Source of the DNA: Chloroflexota bacterium
GTDB taxonomy: Bacteria; Chloroflexota; Anaerolineae; Anaerolineales; Villigracilaceae
Direction of reading: 5' to 3'
DNA: 6,676 nt
Assembly: GCA_016875755.1 (NCBI GenBank)
Contig: VGOX01000129.1
Location: 1-6,676 of the forward strand
Notes under the pieces: generated by a model
What the model saw: only the letters and a program-made list of their open reading frames with translations
What the model was told of the DNA's origin: nothing
The model's database searches: none
Program-made: the position numbers and the translations under genes
In this document: positions 1 through 6,342 of the stretch, one piece after another
Numbering within the stretch: position 1 is the stretch's first letter
Layout: each line of letters starts with the position of its first letter

Positions 1-1022
1 TAATCGCGCATCACACGACCATCACTGGAGCGCAGGAATAGCGCGATCAATTCTGTACTGAAAGCACGAGTCAACAAACCGAACATGCGCCGCGCAACCT
101 GATCAAGATTTTGCGCCGACGAAACTGTAAGAACAAAATCATTCAACAACCCAAGTCGGCGCAGGTGCGCTGTCATTTCCGAGAACGTGATGACGATCTC
201 AACCGACGAAGAAGCACGCGCTGCCATTTCACGCAGCCATCCGCGCTCGGTCGGCGTGAAGTCGTCCTGCCGCCAAAGCGACACAACCCCGATCAGGCGC
301 TGCCCCACCATCAACGGCAGGGAGGTCCACACGCCTGCGCTGGATTTCATATGCCCATGCGGAAGCGACTCCCAATTTGGCTGGCCGCGCAAAATAAGCA
401 CATCAGACAGGGAGCGATTCAGACGACGGAGCACAGGGTTCTCGTCCATTTGCAGGGTCTGACCTCTGGCCTTGGGTGCGTTCCATTCAGTTTGAATATC
501 CAGCGAGTCACCGTGACGAATCGCCAGCCAAGCACCTTGACAGGAAACTGCCTGCACAAAAGCTCCCAGAATCTGCTCCAGTGCAAGGGGAAGATCGAAA
601 GCAAGACCAGATTGAAGGTCAGGAAGAAGCGGCTGGTTTGGGGAAAGGGAGCGCCCTGCAAGCAGTGAGGCGGTCAACTTCCAGATCTTTTGGGCAGATG
701 TCGTCTGCTCCTGTGCCCCCACCAAAACCACCTGTGACGTGCCTATGAGCGGAAAAGCGTAAAAACGAGCGCCATCTAGTTTTCTGTCTTTGGGGATTAC
801 CATCGAACGCGTGTGCCCACCACTGAGCGCGCCGCATAACCATGCATCAATGGAAGCGGTGCTCATGACCGCAGCCAGGTCATTTTGCGCCGACTTGCCA
901 AGATGATATACCGAACGGATCATCCATGTGCCGCCCACCCGTTCTGCAAGAACAGCCCACTCCGCTTCTGCGAGTTGTGCCGCATCTTTCAATTGAGATT
1001 CGATGCTGATTTCTGGCTGCAT
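1..1022 (-). CDS. Multi-GAF-domain sensor protein, N-terminal part (runs off left edge)
   Basis: An open frame of 340 complete codons on the minus strand starts at the ATG complementary to 1020-1022 and has no stop before the window edge. The last two bases read TA, so the next codon is unknown. The N-terminus reads MQPEISIESQLKDAAQLAEA. I read two GAF-like modules, roughly residues 8-125 and 135-280. The second ends in a typical GAF closing strand and helix (LIGVVSLWRQDDFTPTERGW, then an alanine-rich helix). A linker helix and the start of a third GAF-like unit follow from about residue 285 (LRRLGLLNDFVLTVSSAQNL). No signal peptide or transmembrane segment is seen, so it is probably cytoplasmic. 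GAF arrays of this style usually precede a histidine kinase, diguanylate cyclase or phosphatase output domain, but the output lies outside the window. The start is supported by a -10 element just upstream. GAF assignment rests on pattern, not on a search. Confidence 0.82.
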   Translation of the reverse strand, partial: MQPEISIESQLKDAAQLAEAEWAVLAERVGGTWMIRSVYHLGKSAQNDLAAVMSTASIDAWLCGALSGGHTRSMVIPKDRKLDGARFYAFPLIGTSQVVLVGAQEQTTSAQKIWKLTASLLAGRSLSPNQPLLPDLQSGLAFDLPLALEQILGAFVQAVSCQGAWLAIRHGDSLDIQTEWNAPKARGQTLQMDENPVLRRLNRSLSDVLILRGQPNWESLPHGHMKSSAGVWTSLPLMVGQRLIGVVSLWRQDDFTPTERGWLREMAARASSSVEIVITFSEMTAHLRRLGLLNDFVLTVSSAQNLDQVARRMFGLLTRAFSTELIALFLRSSDGRVMRD

Positions 1023-1030
1023 GATAAGTA

Positions 1031-1059
1031 ATTATACCCAGCGAGGTCATAAATTGCAC
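1031..1059 (-). promoter_or_regulatory. Probable leaderless promoter of the multi-GAF gene
   Basis: On the minus strand a perfect TATAAT lies at 1036-1031. Seventeen bases upstream is GTGCAA (1059-1054), only a weak match to a -35 box. Only 8 bases separate the -10 from the ATG at 1022, so initiation 6-8 bases downstream of the -10 would fall at or next to the start codon. No Shine-Dalgarno sequence fits in between. Seen: the hexamer and the spacing. Inferred: promoter activity and leaderless translation. Confidence 0.6.
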
Positions 1060-1087
1060 TTTTTGAGAATGGGGAAAATGAGGGTAC

Positions 1088-1096
1088 TGGTAAAAT
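1088..1096 (+). promoter_or_regulatory. Probable leaderless extended -10 promoter of trmFO
   Basis: TGG-TAAAAT (extended TGn motif at 1088-1090, -10 hexamer at 1091-1096) ends 8 bases before the trmFO ATG at 1105. The hexamer matches TATAAT in five of six positions. There is no well-spaced -35 box: TTGAGA at 1063-1068 is 22 bases away. The bases before the ATG (gtcgcct) carry no Shine-Dalgarno sequence. The arrangement mirrors that of the divergent GAF gene, including a CTGG just upstream of the hexamer. Confidence 0.55.
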
Positions 1097-1104
1097 AGTC
1101 GCCT

Positions 1105-2490
1105 ATGAATCAACCCATCCTCGTCATTGGCGGCGGATTGGCAGGCAGTGAAGCAGCCTGGCAGATCGCCCAACATGGTTTCAAAGTAAAGCTCTACGAA
1201 ATGCGCCCCGTCAACCCAACAGGTGCGCATATTGGCAGTGATCTTGCGGAATTGGTCTGTTCGAACTCACTCGGCTCCAATTTGCCAGACCGCGCTTCAG
1301 GTGTGCTGAAAAATGAACTGCGGTTGATGAACTCCATGCTTCTGGAAGCCGCAGAAGCCACAGCCCTGCCCGCAGGCGCAGCCCTTGCCGTGGACCGTGA
1401 CGCCTTCGCGCGCATGGTCACAGAACGCATCGAAAGCCACCCCAACATCGAAATCATCCGTGAAGAGATGACGGAAATCCCTTCCATGCCTGTCATTCTC
1501 GCCAGCGGACCGCTCACCTCGGACAGCCTTTCAAAATCCATCGCGCAACTGAGCGGCGACGACCATCTCTTTTTCTTCGATGCAATCTCGCCCATTGTCC
1601 GCGTGGAAAGCATCAACATGGATATTGCCTTCCGCGCTTCACGTTACGGCAAGCATAGCAATTCTACAACTGCAGACACCACCACAACTCCCCAAGAAGA
1701 TGAAGGCGATTACATCAACTGCGCCTTTACGAAAGAACAATATTACGAATTCGTCAATGCGCTCAAAACCGCCGAACGCATCGAACTGCGTTCGTTCGAA
1801 GAAGCCATTCTTTCAGGCGTAAAAGCGGGACAATTCTTCGAAGGCTGTTTGCCTGTGGAGATCATCGCCGAACGCGGAGAAGATTCGCTAGCCTACGGCC
1901 CCATGCGCCCCGTCGGGTTGAAAGACCCGCAAACGGGCAGACGTCCGTATGCTGTGGTGCAACTTCGGCAGGATAACCTTGCGGGCAGTTTATACAACAT
2001 CGTCGGCTTTCAAACCAACCTCAAATTCCCCGAGCAGCGCCGCATTCTGCGCATAATTCCAGGTCTTGAAAATGCGGAGTTCGAGCGCTATGGTCAGATG
2101 CACCGCAACACGTTCGTCGCCTCACCCAAACTTCTGCGCCCCACACTGCAACACAAAACACGTGATGACCTATTCTTTGCAGGTCAGATCACAGGTGTGG
2201 AAGGCTACATGGGCAACATCGCCACAGGTATGTTGGCGGGCATCAACATGGCACGGCTCATGCAAAACAAAAGTCCGCTCACGCTTCCCAATGAAACCAT
2301 GCTCGGCGCACTATGCCATTACGTCACCCACGCCGATCTCAAAGATTTCCAGCCAATGAAAGCAAACTTCGGCATCCTGCCGCCGCTCGAATTGGAAAAT
2401 AAAAAAATCGGCAAACGTGAACGCGGACAAGCCTATGCTGAACGCGCTGCAACAGCCCTCGAAACTTATCTTCGTGAAAACCATGACTAA
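1105..2490 (+). CDS. trmFO: Methylenetetrahydrofolate-tRNA-(uracil-5-)-methyltransferase TrmFO
   Basis: This flavoenzyme makes 5-methyluridine at position 54 in the T-loop of tRNA, using methylene-tetrahydrofolate as carbon donor and FAD as reductant, in the cytoplasm. The 461-residue product shows the N-terminal FAD-binding GGGLAGSEAAWQIA (residues 9-22), then YEMRP and ELVCSNSLGSN. Further family blocks are ASGPLTSDSLS, DAISPIV, FFEGCLPVEIIAERG, GPMRPVGLKDP, QLRQDN, YNIVGFQTNLKFPEQ, MHRNTF and FFAGQITGVEGYMGN. The two family cysteines are present: Cys52 in VCSNS and Cys248 in FEGC, the latter corresponding to the nucleophile region known from the Bacillus enzyme. Length is slightly above the usual 430-450, largely through a Thr-rich insert at residues 183-203. 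The ATG at 1105 gives the canonical N-terminus directly after a -10 element. The downstream hydrolase gene overlaps its stop codon. It is not the paralogue GidA/MnmG, which is much longer. Confidence 0.97.
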   Translation: MNQPILVIGGGLAGSEAAWQIAQHGFKVKLYEMRPVNPTGAHIGSDLAELVCSNSLGSNLPDRASGVLKNELRLMNSMLLEAAEATALPAGAALAVDRDAFARMVTERIESHPNIEIIREEMTEIPSMPVILASGPLTSDSLSKSIAQLSGDDHLFFFDAISPIVRVESINMDIAFRASRYGKHSNSTTADTTTTPQEDEGDYINCAFTKEQYYEFVNALKTAERIELRSFEEAILSGVKAGQFFEGCLPVEIIAERGEDSLAYGPMRPVGLKDPQTGRRPYAVVQLRQDNLAGSLYNIVGFQTNLKFPEQRRILRIIPGLENAEFERYGQMHRNTFVASPKLLRPTLQHKTRDDLFFAGQITGVEGYMGNIATGMLAGINMARLMQNKSPLTLPNETMLGALCHYVTHADLKDFQPMKANFGILPPLELENKKIGKRERGQAYAERAATALETYLRENHD

Positions 2491-3454
2491 ACGCGCCGCC
2501 ATCATCTACCTCTCTTTGATACTTGCTCTTCTGGCTTTGGTTGCAAGCTGGTACATCGCCTCATTCTTAACTGCCGAACCTGATTCGGTTTCCTCGGGCA
2601 TTTCGCCAACTGACATGAATACACCTTCTGCGCCAACGCCCGGCCTACCACCTGAGCCCGCCTTTTTTGATGGACAACGCGCATACGAGGATGTAAAGAC
2701 TCAAGTCGCCATGGGGCCACGAACGCCTGGGTCGGCTGGGCATGCCCGAATCCGCGAATGGATGCGCACAGAACTTGAATCCGCTGGCTGGATAGTGGAA
2801 GTCCACGAGAGCGAGCGGATGGGGAATCCCATCTACAACATCATTGCCAAACGCAGCGACGAATCGCCTGAGATCATCCTCGGCGCGCATTACGACACAC
2901 GCTTCTTCGCCGATAATGACCCCGACGAAACCAAACGCAGTGAACCCGTCCCTGGCGCAAATGACGGCGCTTCAGGCGTGGCGGTACTGCTCGAACTCGC
3001 ACGAACCCTGCCCGCCGACACAGAACCCATTTGGCTAGTCTTTTTTGACGCCGAAGACAACGGGCGCATCGAAGGCTGGGATTGGATTCTCGGCTCGCGT
3101 GCGTTCGTCGAAGAAGTACCCGTTCAACCTAACGCCGTCGTCATTGTAGACATGATCGGCGACGCAGACCTGAATATTTATCTCGAAAAAAACTCAAATC
3201 ATGCCATCCGTGCTGAGATATGGGAAACTGCTGCCCAACTTGGCTATGGAGATGTTTTTATCAACGAAGAAAAATACAGCATATTGGACGACCATACTCC
3301 TTTCCTGGAAGCAGGCATCCCCGCCATCGATATTATCGATTTCGACTACCCCTACTGGCACACTACACAAGATACAGTAGACAAGGTCGCACCAGAGAGT
3401 CTACATTCAGTCGGCGATACCCTCTGGCATTGGGTCATCAACCGTGGAAAATAA
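2483..3454 (+). CDS. Membrane-anchored M28-family metallohydrolase, glutaminyl-peptide cyclotransferase-like
   Basis: The 323-residue product starts MTKRAAIIYL, with one hydrophobic segment (about residues 5-29) serving as uncleaved signal anchor or signal peptide and no lipobox cysteine. A Pro/Ser/Thr-rich linker to about residue 60 follows, then a Zn-peptidase domain. Metal-site candidates appear in the M28 order: His136 (GAHYDT), Asp161 (GANDGASG), Glu191-Asp192 (FFDAEDNG), Asp223 (VDMIGD) and His293 (YWHTTQDT). The stretches GAHYDTRFF, GWDWILGSRAF and DDHTPFLEAGIP resemble glutaminyl cyclases more than broad aminopeptidases. The enzyme may therefore form N-terminal pyroglutamate or cleave small peptides outside the cytoplasm. 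A longer in-frame start at 2417 was rejected because it lies 74 bases inside trmFO and would put non-hydrophobic residues before the anchor. The ATG at 2483 overlaps the trmFO stop (ATGACTAA), suggesting translational coupling. The family call is firm; the exact reaction is not. Confidence 0.88.
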   Translation: MTKRAAIIYLSLILALLALVASWYIASFLTAEPDSVSSGISPTDMNTPSAPTPGLPPEPAFFDGQRAYEDVKTQVAMGPRTPGSAGHARIREWMRTELESAGWIVEVHESERMGNPIYNIIAKRSDESPEIILGAHYDTRFFADNDPDETKRSEPVPGANDGASGVAVLLELARTLPADTEPIWLVFFDAEDNGRIEGWDWILGSRAFVEEVPVQPNAVVIVDMIGDADLNIYLEKNSNHAIRAEIWETAAQLGYGDVFINEEKYSILDDHTPFLEAGIPAIDIIDFDYPYWHTTQDTVDKVAPESLHSVGDTLWHWVINRGK

Positions 3455-3463
3455 CTCGTGATG

Positions 3464-3508
3464 CGCTGTCACACACCTGCGAATATAGCCAAAAGCGCAG
3501 ACTCAGCG
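3464..3508 (+). repeat. Nested short inverted repeats between hydrolase and kinase genes
   Basis: CGCTG (3464-3468) can pair with CAGCG (3504-3508), and inside it CTGCG (3477-3481) can pair with CGCAG (3496-3500). This would form a two-tier stem with an asymmetric internal loop and a 14-base apical loop. There is no T tract after it, so it is not an intrinsic terminator. Five-base stems with long loops are weak, and this may be chance. Confidence 0.2.
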
Positions 3509-3514
3509 TAAACT
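3509..3514 (+). promoter_or_regulatory. Possible -10 element (TAAACT) before the original kinase start
   Basis: TAAACT fits the TAnnnT pattern and ends 9 bases before the ATG at 3524. This is nearly the same spacing as the two putative leaderless promoters at the left of the window. No -35 box and no Shine-Dalgarno sequence are seen. It would give the kinase gene its own leaderless transcript. Short AT-containing hexamers are common, so confidence is low. Confidence 0.3.
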
Positions 3515-3523
3515 TGGAATACG

Positions 3524-3774
3524 ATGGCGATCCAAGCATCTCTGCAAGAAATCCGCGTCCCCTGGTGGAACGCATCTCCCGCGAACTCGCGAGCGGTGAA
3601 GGTGTGCGTGTTGGTTTTACCGACGAGCTCGAACGTTTTTTTGATCTTCTCGAACAAACCATCATGACCGGGGATACCGCCTGGCTCGACCCGATCCTCT
3701 ACGACTGGTGACGCTCCCCCACCGAAACGAATCTCGAACAAGGCGATTATTACGTCTCATTCATCCTCAGCCGC
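3524..3774 (+). pseudogene. Broken N-terminal part of the soluble histidine kinase gene
   Basis: The ATG at 3524 opens frame 2 with MAIQASLQEIRVP and then loses sense, ending at a TGA at 3665-3667. From the C run at 3559-3562 onward, coding sense continues in frame 1 as PLVERISRELASGEGVRVGF, then ELERFFDLLEQTIMTGDTAW and LDPILYDW, until an in-frame TGA at 3709-3711. After that TGA, frame 1 continues without interruption (RSPTETNLEQGDYY) into the kinase reading frame. One extra C in the run would join frames 2 and 1, and one base change would remove the TGA, giving a continuous protein of about 426 residues. The region would be a mostly helical N-terminal domain of unknown role. An alternative frame-1 start is GTG at 3565. 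The lesions could be true mutations or errors in the sequence. Seen: frames and stops. Inferred: that they once formed one gene. Confidence 0.62.
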
Positions 3775-4803
3775 ATGGTCACCCTGACCATTGAAGTGGC
3801 ACGCGAACGCCTGAGCGAAAAAGACGCGCTCGAATTGCTCGCAGCGGTCATCCCAATTCTTGCTCATAGCCTGAGCGTTGTCGTCCGATACGAAATGGAA
3901 ACACGCGTGGCGCACATATCGAACGAACTGGGCGAAGTGCAGGAAAAACTCCAACTTCTTGATCAGAATAAATCCAAATTTATTTCAGTTGCTGCACATG
4001 AATTAAAAACCCCCCTCACCCTCATCGAGGGCTACACCTCCATGATGGCAGATCTCGTACAGGCATCTGAACTGCCGCAAATGAAAAATTATCTCGGCGG
4101 CGTAAGCACCGGCATTCAACGCCTGCGTCACATCATCGACGATATGATCGATGTCTCCCTGATCGATAATCACCTGCTCACCCTCAATATTCAACCGCTT
4201 TGGATCAGCCACCTTTTGAACCTGACCCAAAATGAATTCAAAAAGATCATCTCCGATCGCAAACTCACGCTCACGATCCTGCCATTCGAAGGCAAAGACC
4301 TGATGATCTACGGCGACTCAGAGCGGCTGTATCAGGCACTTCAAAACGTGGTTTCCAACTCCATCAAATACACCCCTGACGAAGGCCGCATCACCATTAA
4401 CGGACGGCTGTTACCCGGCTTCGTAGAGATTACCGTCAATGACACAGGCATCGGCATCTCAGCAGAAAATCAGGCTTTGATATTCGAGAAATTCGAGCAA
4501 CTTGGCAAAACCGACCTGCACTCCAGCGGCAAAACAAAATTCAAAGGCGGCGGACCCGGGCTTGGTCTGCCCATCACCCGCGGAATTATTGAAGCACATG
4601 GCGGTACCATCTGGGTTGAATCAGATGGGTATGACGAAGTAAAATTAAATGGTGCTACCTTTCACATCCTCTTGCCTACACGCACAGAGCCAACCGACCG
4701 AAACATTACCAAGTTCTTCGGTCAATTTGAAGTGACAAAGATAGAAACAGAAACGGAATCCAGTGGCAAAGAAAATCCCCCAACCAACCAATCCGCCGCG
4801 TGA
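3775..4803 (+). CDS. Soluble sensor histidine kinase, intact catalytic part
   Basis: From the ATG at 3775 an intact frame of 342 residues encodes a helical lead-in, a probable coiled coil (about 38-68), and a HisKA dimerisation helix with the phospho-acceptor His75 (SVAAHELKTPLTLIEGY). The HATPase_c domain follows: N box with Asn195 (NVVSNSIKYTPDEG), G1 box with Asp223 (NDTGIGIS), F box (IFEKFEQL) and G2 box GGGPGLGLPI at 258-267. No membrane segment is present, so the protein would be cytoplasmic. No receiver domain or response regulator is visible nearby, making it an orphan kinase in this window. The ATG at 3775 is probably an internal methionine of a longer gene, because the same frame is coding upstream of the TGA at 3709. 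It lacks a Shine-Dalgarno sequence. The catalytic residues are intact, so a truncated kinase could still work if translated. Its last 41 bases overlap hflX. Confidence 0.85.
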   Translation: MVTLTIEVARERLSEKDALELLAAVIPILAHSLSVVVRYEMETRVAHISNELGEVQEKLQLLDQNKSKFISVAAHELKTPLTLIEGYTSMMADLVQASELPQMKNYLGGVSTGIQRLRHIIDDMIDVSLIDNHLLTLNIQPLWISHLLNLTQNEFKKIISDRKLTLTILPFEGKDLMIYGDSERLYQALQNVVSNSIKYTPDEGRITINGRLLPGFVEITVNDTGIGISAENQALIFEKFEQLGKTDLHSSGKTKFKGGGPGLGLPITRGIIEAHGGTIWVESDGYDEVKLNGATFHILLPTRTEPTDRNITKFFGQFEVTKIETETESSGKENPPTNQSAA

Positions 4804-6130
4804 ACGCGCATTTCTTGTCGGTGTTGAAATTCGTGAAAAAAAACAACTCCTCTCCCTTGAAGACTCATTGGCAGAACTGGCTTTGCTGGCAGACACAGCC
4901 GGTGTGGATGTTGTCGGTGAGCTGACCCAGCGCCTTAATCACCCGCACACAGTCACCTATATCGGCCCTGGCAAAGTGGAAGAGCTAAAGCTGCTTGCCG
5001 AAGAAACCCTGTCTGAAGTGGTTATCTTCGACGACGAGTTATCGCCGCGTCATCAACGCGAACTTGAAAAAGCGTTCGGCGGCAAGATCCGCGTGCTGGA
5101 TCGCACTGCATTAATTCTCGATATCTTCGCCCAACATGCACATACCAGCGAAGGGATGCTGCAAGTGGAATTGGCACAATACGAATACAACCTGCCGCGA
5201 CTCACCCGTGCATGGACACATCTTGAGCGTCAGGCAGGCGGTGGCGGCGGACGTTCAGGCGCGTCTGGTGGTGTCGGTTTGCGCGGGCCTGGTGAAACCC
5301 AGTTGGAAGTAGACCGCCGTTCCATCCGCATGCGCATCGCTCACATCAAACGCGAACTCGAAAAAGTGGAGGCACATCGCCTGCGTTACCGCGCCCAACG
5401 CAAGCGTTCCCGTGTCCCCACCGTTGCGCTGGTGGGCTACACAAACGCTGGGAAATCCACTCTCATCAACCGCCTTGCAAAAGCGGATGTGTATGTGGCA
5501 GATCAGTTATTCGCCACGCTTGACCCAACCACCCGCCGTGTGCATCTCCCCAGCGGCGACCTTGCACTCTTCACCGATACCATTGGTTTCATCCAAAAAC
5601 TACCGACCACATTAATCGCAGCCTTCCACGCCACGTTGGAAGAGATTGCCGAAGCTGACCTGCTCTTGCATGTCGTGGATATTTCACACCCCAATGCACT
5701 TGGTCAGTTTCAGGCTGTGCAGCAAACCCTTGAAGAAATTGACGCGGGTCACATCCCCATGATCACTGCATTAAACAAAGCCGACCAATTGAAAAACATC
5801 GAACAAGCCCGCGAAACATTGATGGGCTTCCCCCAATCGGTGGCAATTTCTGCGTTGAAGGGTGATGGCATCAAGGACTTGCTGCATCTCATCCGCGAAG
5901 AATTATACGAATCCTATTCACCGATCCACGTCCGTTTGCCATACAAGGAAGGTGCGCTCATTTCACTATTCCATGAACTTGGGCAGGTAGAACGAGTGGA
6001 ACATGAACGCGGCGGCATGATCATGCAGGGACGCATCCCCGGCAGGTTATTGGCACAATTCGCAGCATGGCACGTCAAGCCCAATCAAGAGCCCCATGAA
6101 AGCGAAGAAACTGACACAGAGGAATCATGA
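4763..6130 (+). CDS. hflX: GTPase HflX, ribosome-associated
   Basis: HflX is a GTPase that binds the large ribosomal subunit and can split stalled or hibernating 70S ribosomes, notably under heat stress. The 455-residue product has the N-terminal HflX domain, with VTYIGPGKVEEL, VVIFDDELSPRHQRELE and VLDRTALILDIFAQHAHTSEG. The glycine-rich linker GGGGGRSGASGGVGLRGPGE, a coiled helical pair and the G domain follow. Its motifs are G1 GYTNAGKST (225-233), G3 DTIGF (272-276), G4 NKAD (338-341) and G5 SALKG (from 363). The C-terminal extension is acidic. The start is a GTG at 4763; an in-frame TAG at 4742-4744 limits the frame and no other usual start precedes the conserved domain. A weak CGGAA sits five to eight bases upstream. 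The gene starts 41 bases inside the kinase gene and its stop overlaps the next gene as ATGA, so coupled translation is likely. Confidence 0.97.
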   Translation: MAKKIPQPTNPPRERAFLVGVEIREKKQLLSLEDSLAELALLADTAGVDVVGELTQRLNHPHTVTYIGPGKVEELKLLAEETLSEVVIFDDELSPRHQRELEKAFGGKIRVLDRTALILDIFAQHAHTSEGMLQVELAQYEYNLPRLTRAWTHLERQAGGGGGRSGASGGVGLRGPGETQLEVDRRSIRMRIAHIKRELEKVEAHRLRYRAQRKRSRVPTVALVGYTNAGKSTLINRLAKADVYVADQLFATLDPTTRRVHLPSGDLALFTDTIGFIQKLPTTLIAAFHATLEEIAEADLLLHVVDISHPNALGQFQAVQQTLEEIDAGHIPMITALNKADQLKNIEQARETLMGFPQSVAISALKGDGIKDLLHLIREELYESYSPIHVRLPYKEGALISLFHELGQVERVEHERGGMIMQGRIPGRLLAQFAAWHVKPNQEPHESEETDTEES

Positions 6131-6330
6131 TCTCAAGACTATTGGACTTTTTATCTGACTATCTCGCCCACCGCAAAGGTTTGCTCCCCATCATTGGCAT
6201 GGTTCTGATTGTAGTCAATCTCATCATCCAATTCGTTTTTCCGCTCAGCCCGCTTGCCTTTAGCAACATCTTCCTGCACGTCGGTTTGCTCATCTCCATT
6301 TTTGGATTGATGCTCGCCTGGGCGCTGTAA
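6127..6330 (+). CDS. Small two-helix membrane protein of unknown function
   Basis: The 67-residue product has a short amphipathic N-terminus (MISRLLDFLSDYLAHRKG) and two predicted membrane helices, about residues 19-38 and 47-67, joined by a short FPLSPLAFS turn. The C-terminus ends within or directly after the second helix. I do not recognise a family. It is likely a real gene: the ATG overlaps the hflX stop as ATGA, a GAGG at 6119-6122 can act as ribosome binding site, and the composition is clearly that of a membrane protein. It ends with tandem TAA TAA stops, and the kinase-like gene follows after nine bases in the same frame. Possible roles include a membrane partner of one of its neighbours, but nothing in the sequence shows this. 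Confidence 0.75.
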   Translation: MISRLLDFLSDYLAHRKGLLPIIGMVLIVVNLIIQFVFPLSPLAFSNIFLHVGLLISIFGLMLAWAL

Positions 6331-6342
6331 TAACAACGAACA

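Noticed and set aside
111..668. Long plus-strand open frame of 185 codons
   Set aside because: It lies exactly antisense, in codon register, to the minus-strand GAF gene. Its translation is rich in Arg, Gln and His with no domain pattern, as expected of a shadow frame.
880..1230. Minus-strand open frame of 116 codons across the divergent promoter region
   Set aside because: It is in a different frame from the GAF protein, crosses both start sites, and its product has no recognisable pattern.
2417..2482. Upstream start for the M28 hydrolase
   Set aside because: It lies 74 bases inside trmFO and adds a tail before the signal anchor. The ATG at 2483 overlapping the trmFO stop is the natural start.
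3220..3454. Start of the frame-1 open frame inside the hydrolase gene
   Set aside because: This part is a shadow of the hydrolase gene. Only the portion after about 3560 in that frame is kinase-like.
3455..3523. Intrinsic terminator after the hydrolase gene
   Set aside because: Only weak 5-base stems and no T tract are present.
3557..3565. Programmed -1 frameshift at the CCCC run
   Set aside because: A Pro-tRNA slip on C CCC would restore the frame, but four C bases are not a known efficient slippery site, no stimulatory structure is evident, and the later TGA would still end translation.
3709..3711. Selenocysteine or reassigned TGA in the kinase gene
   Set aside because: TGA acts as a normal stop for hflX and for the kinase itself. 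No clear SECIS-like hairpin follows the codon, and its place in a helical N-terminal domain gives no redox rationale.
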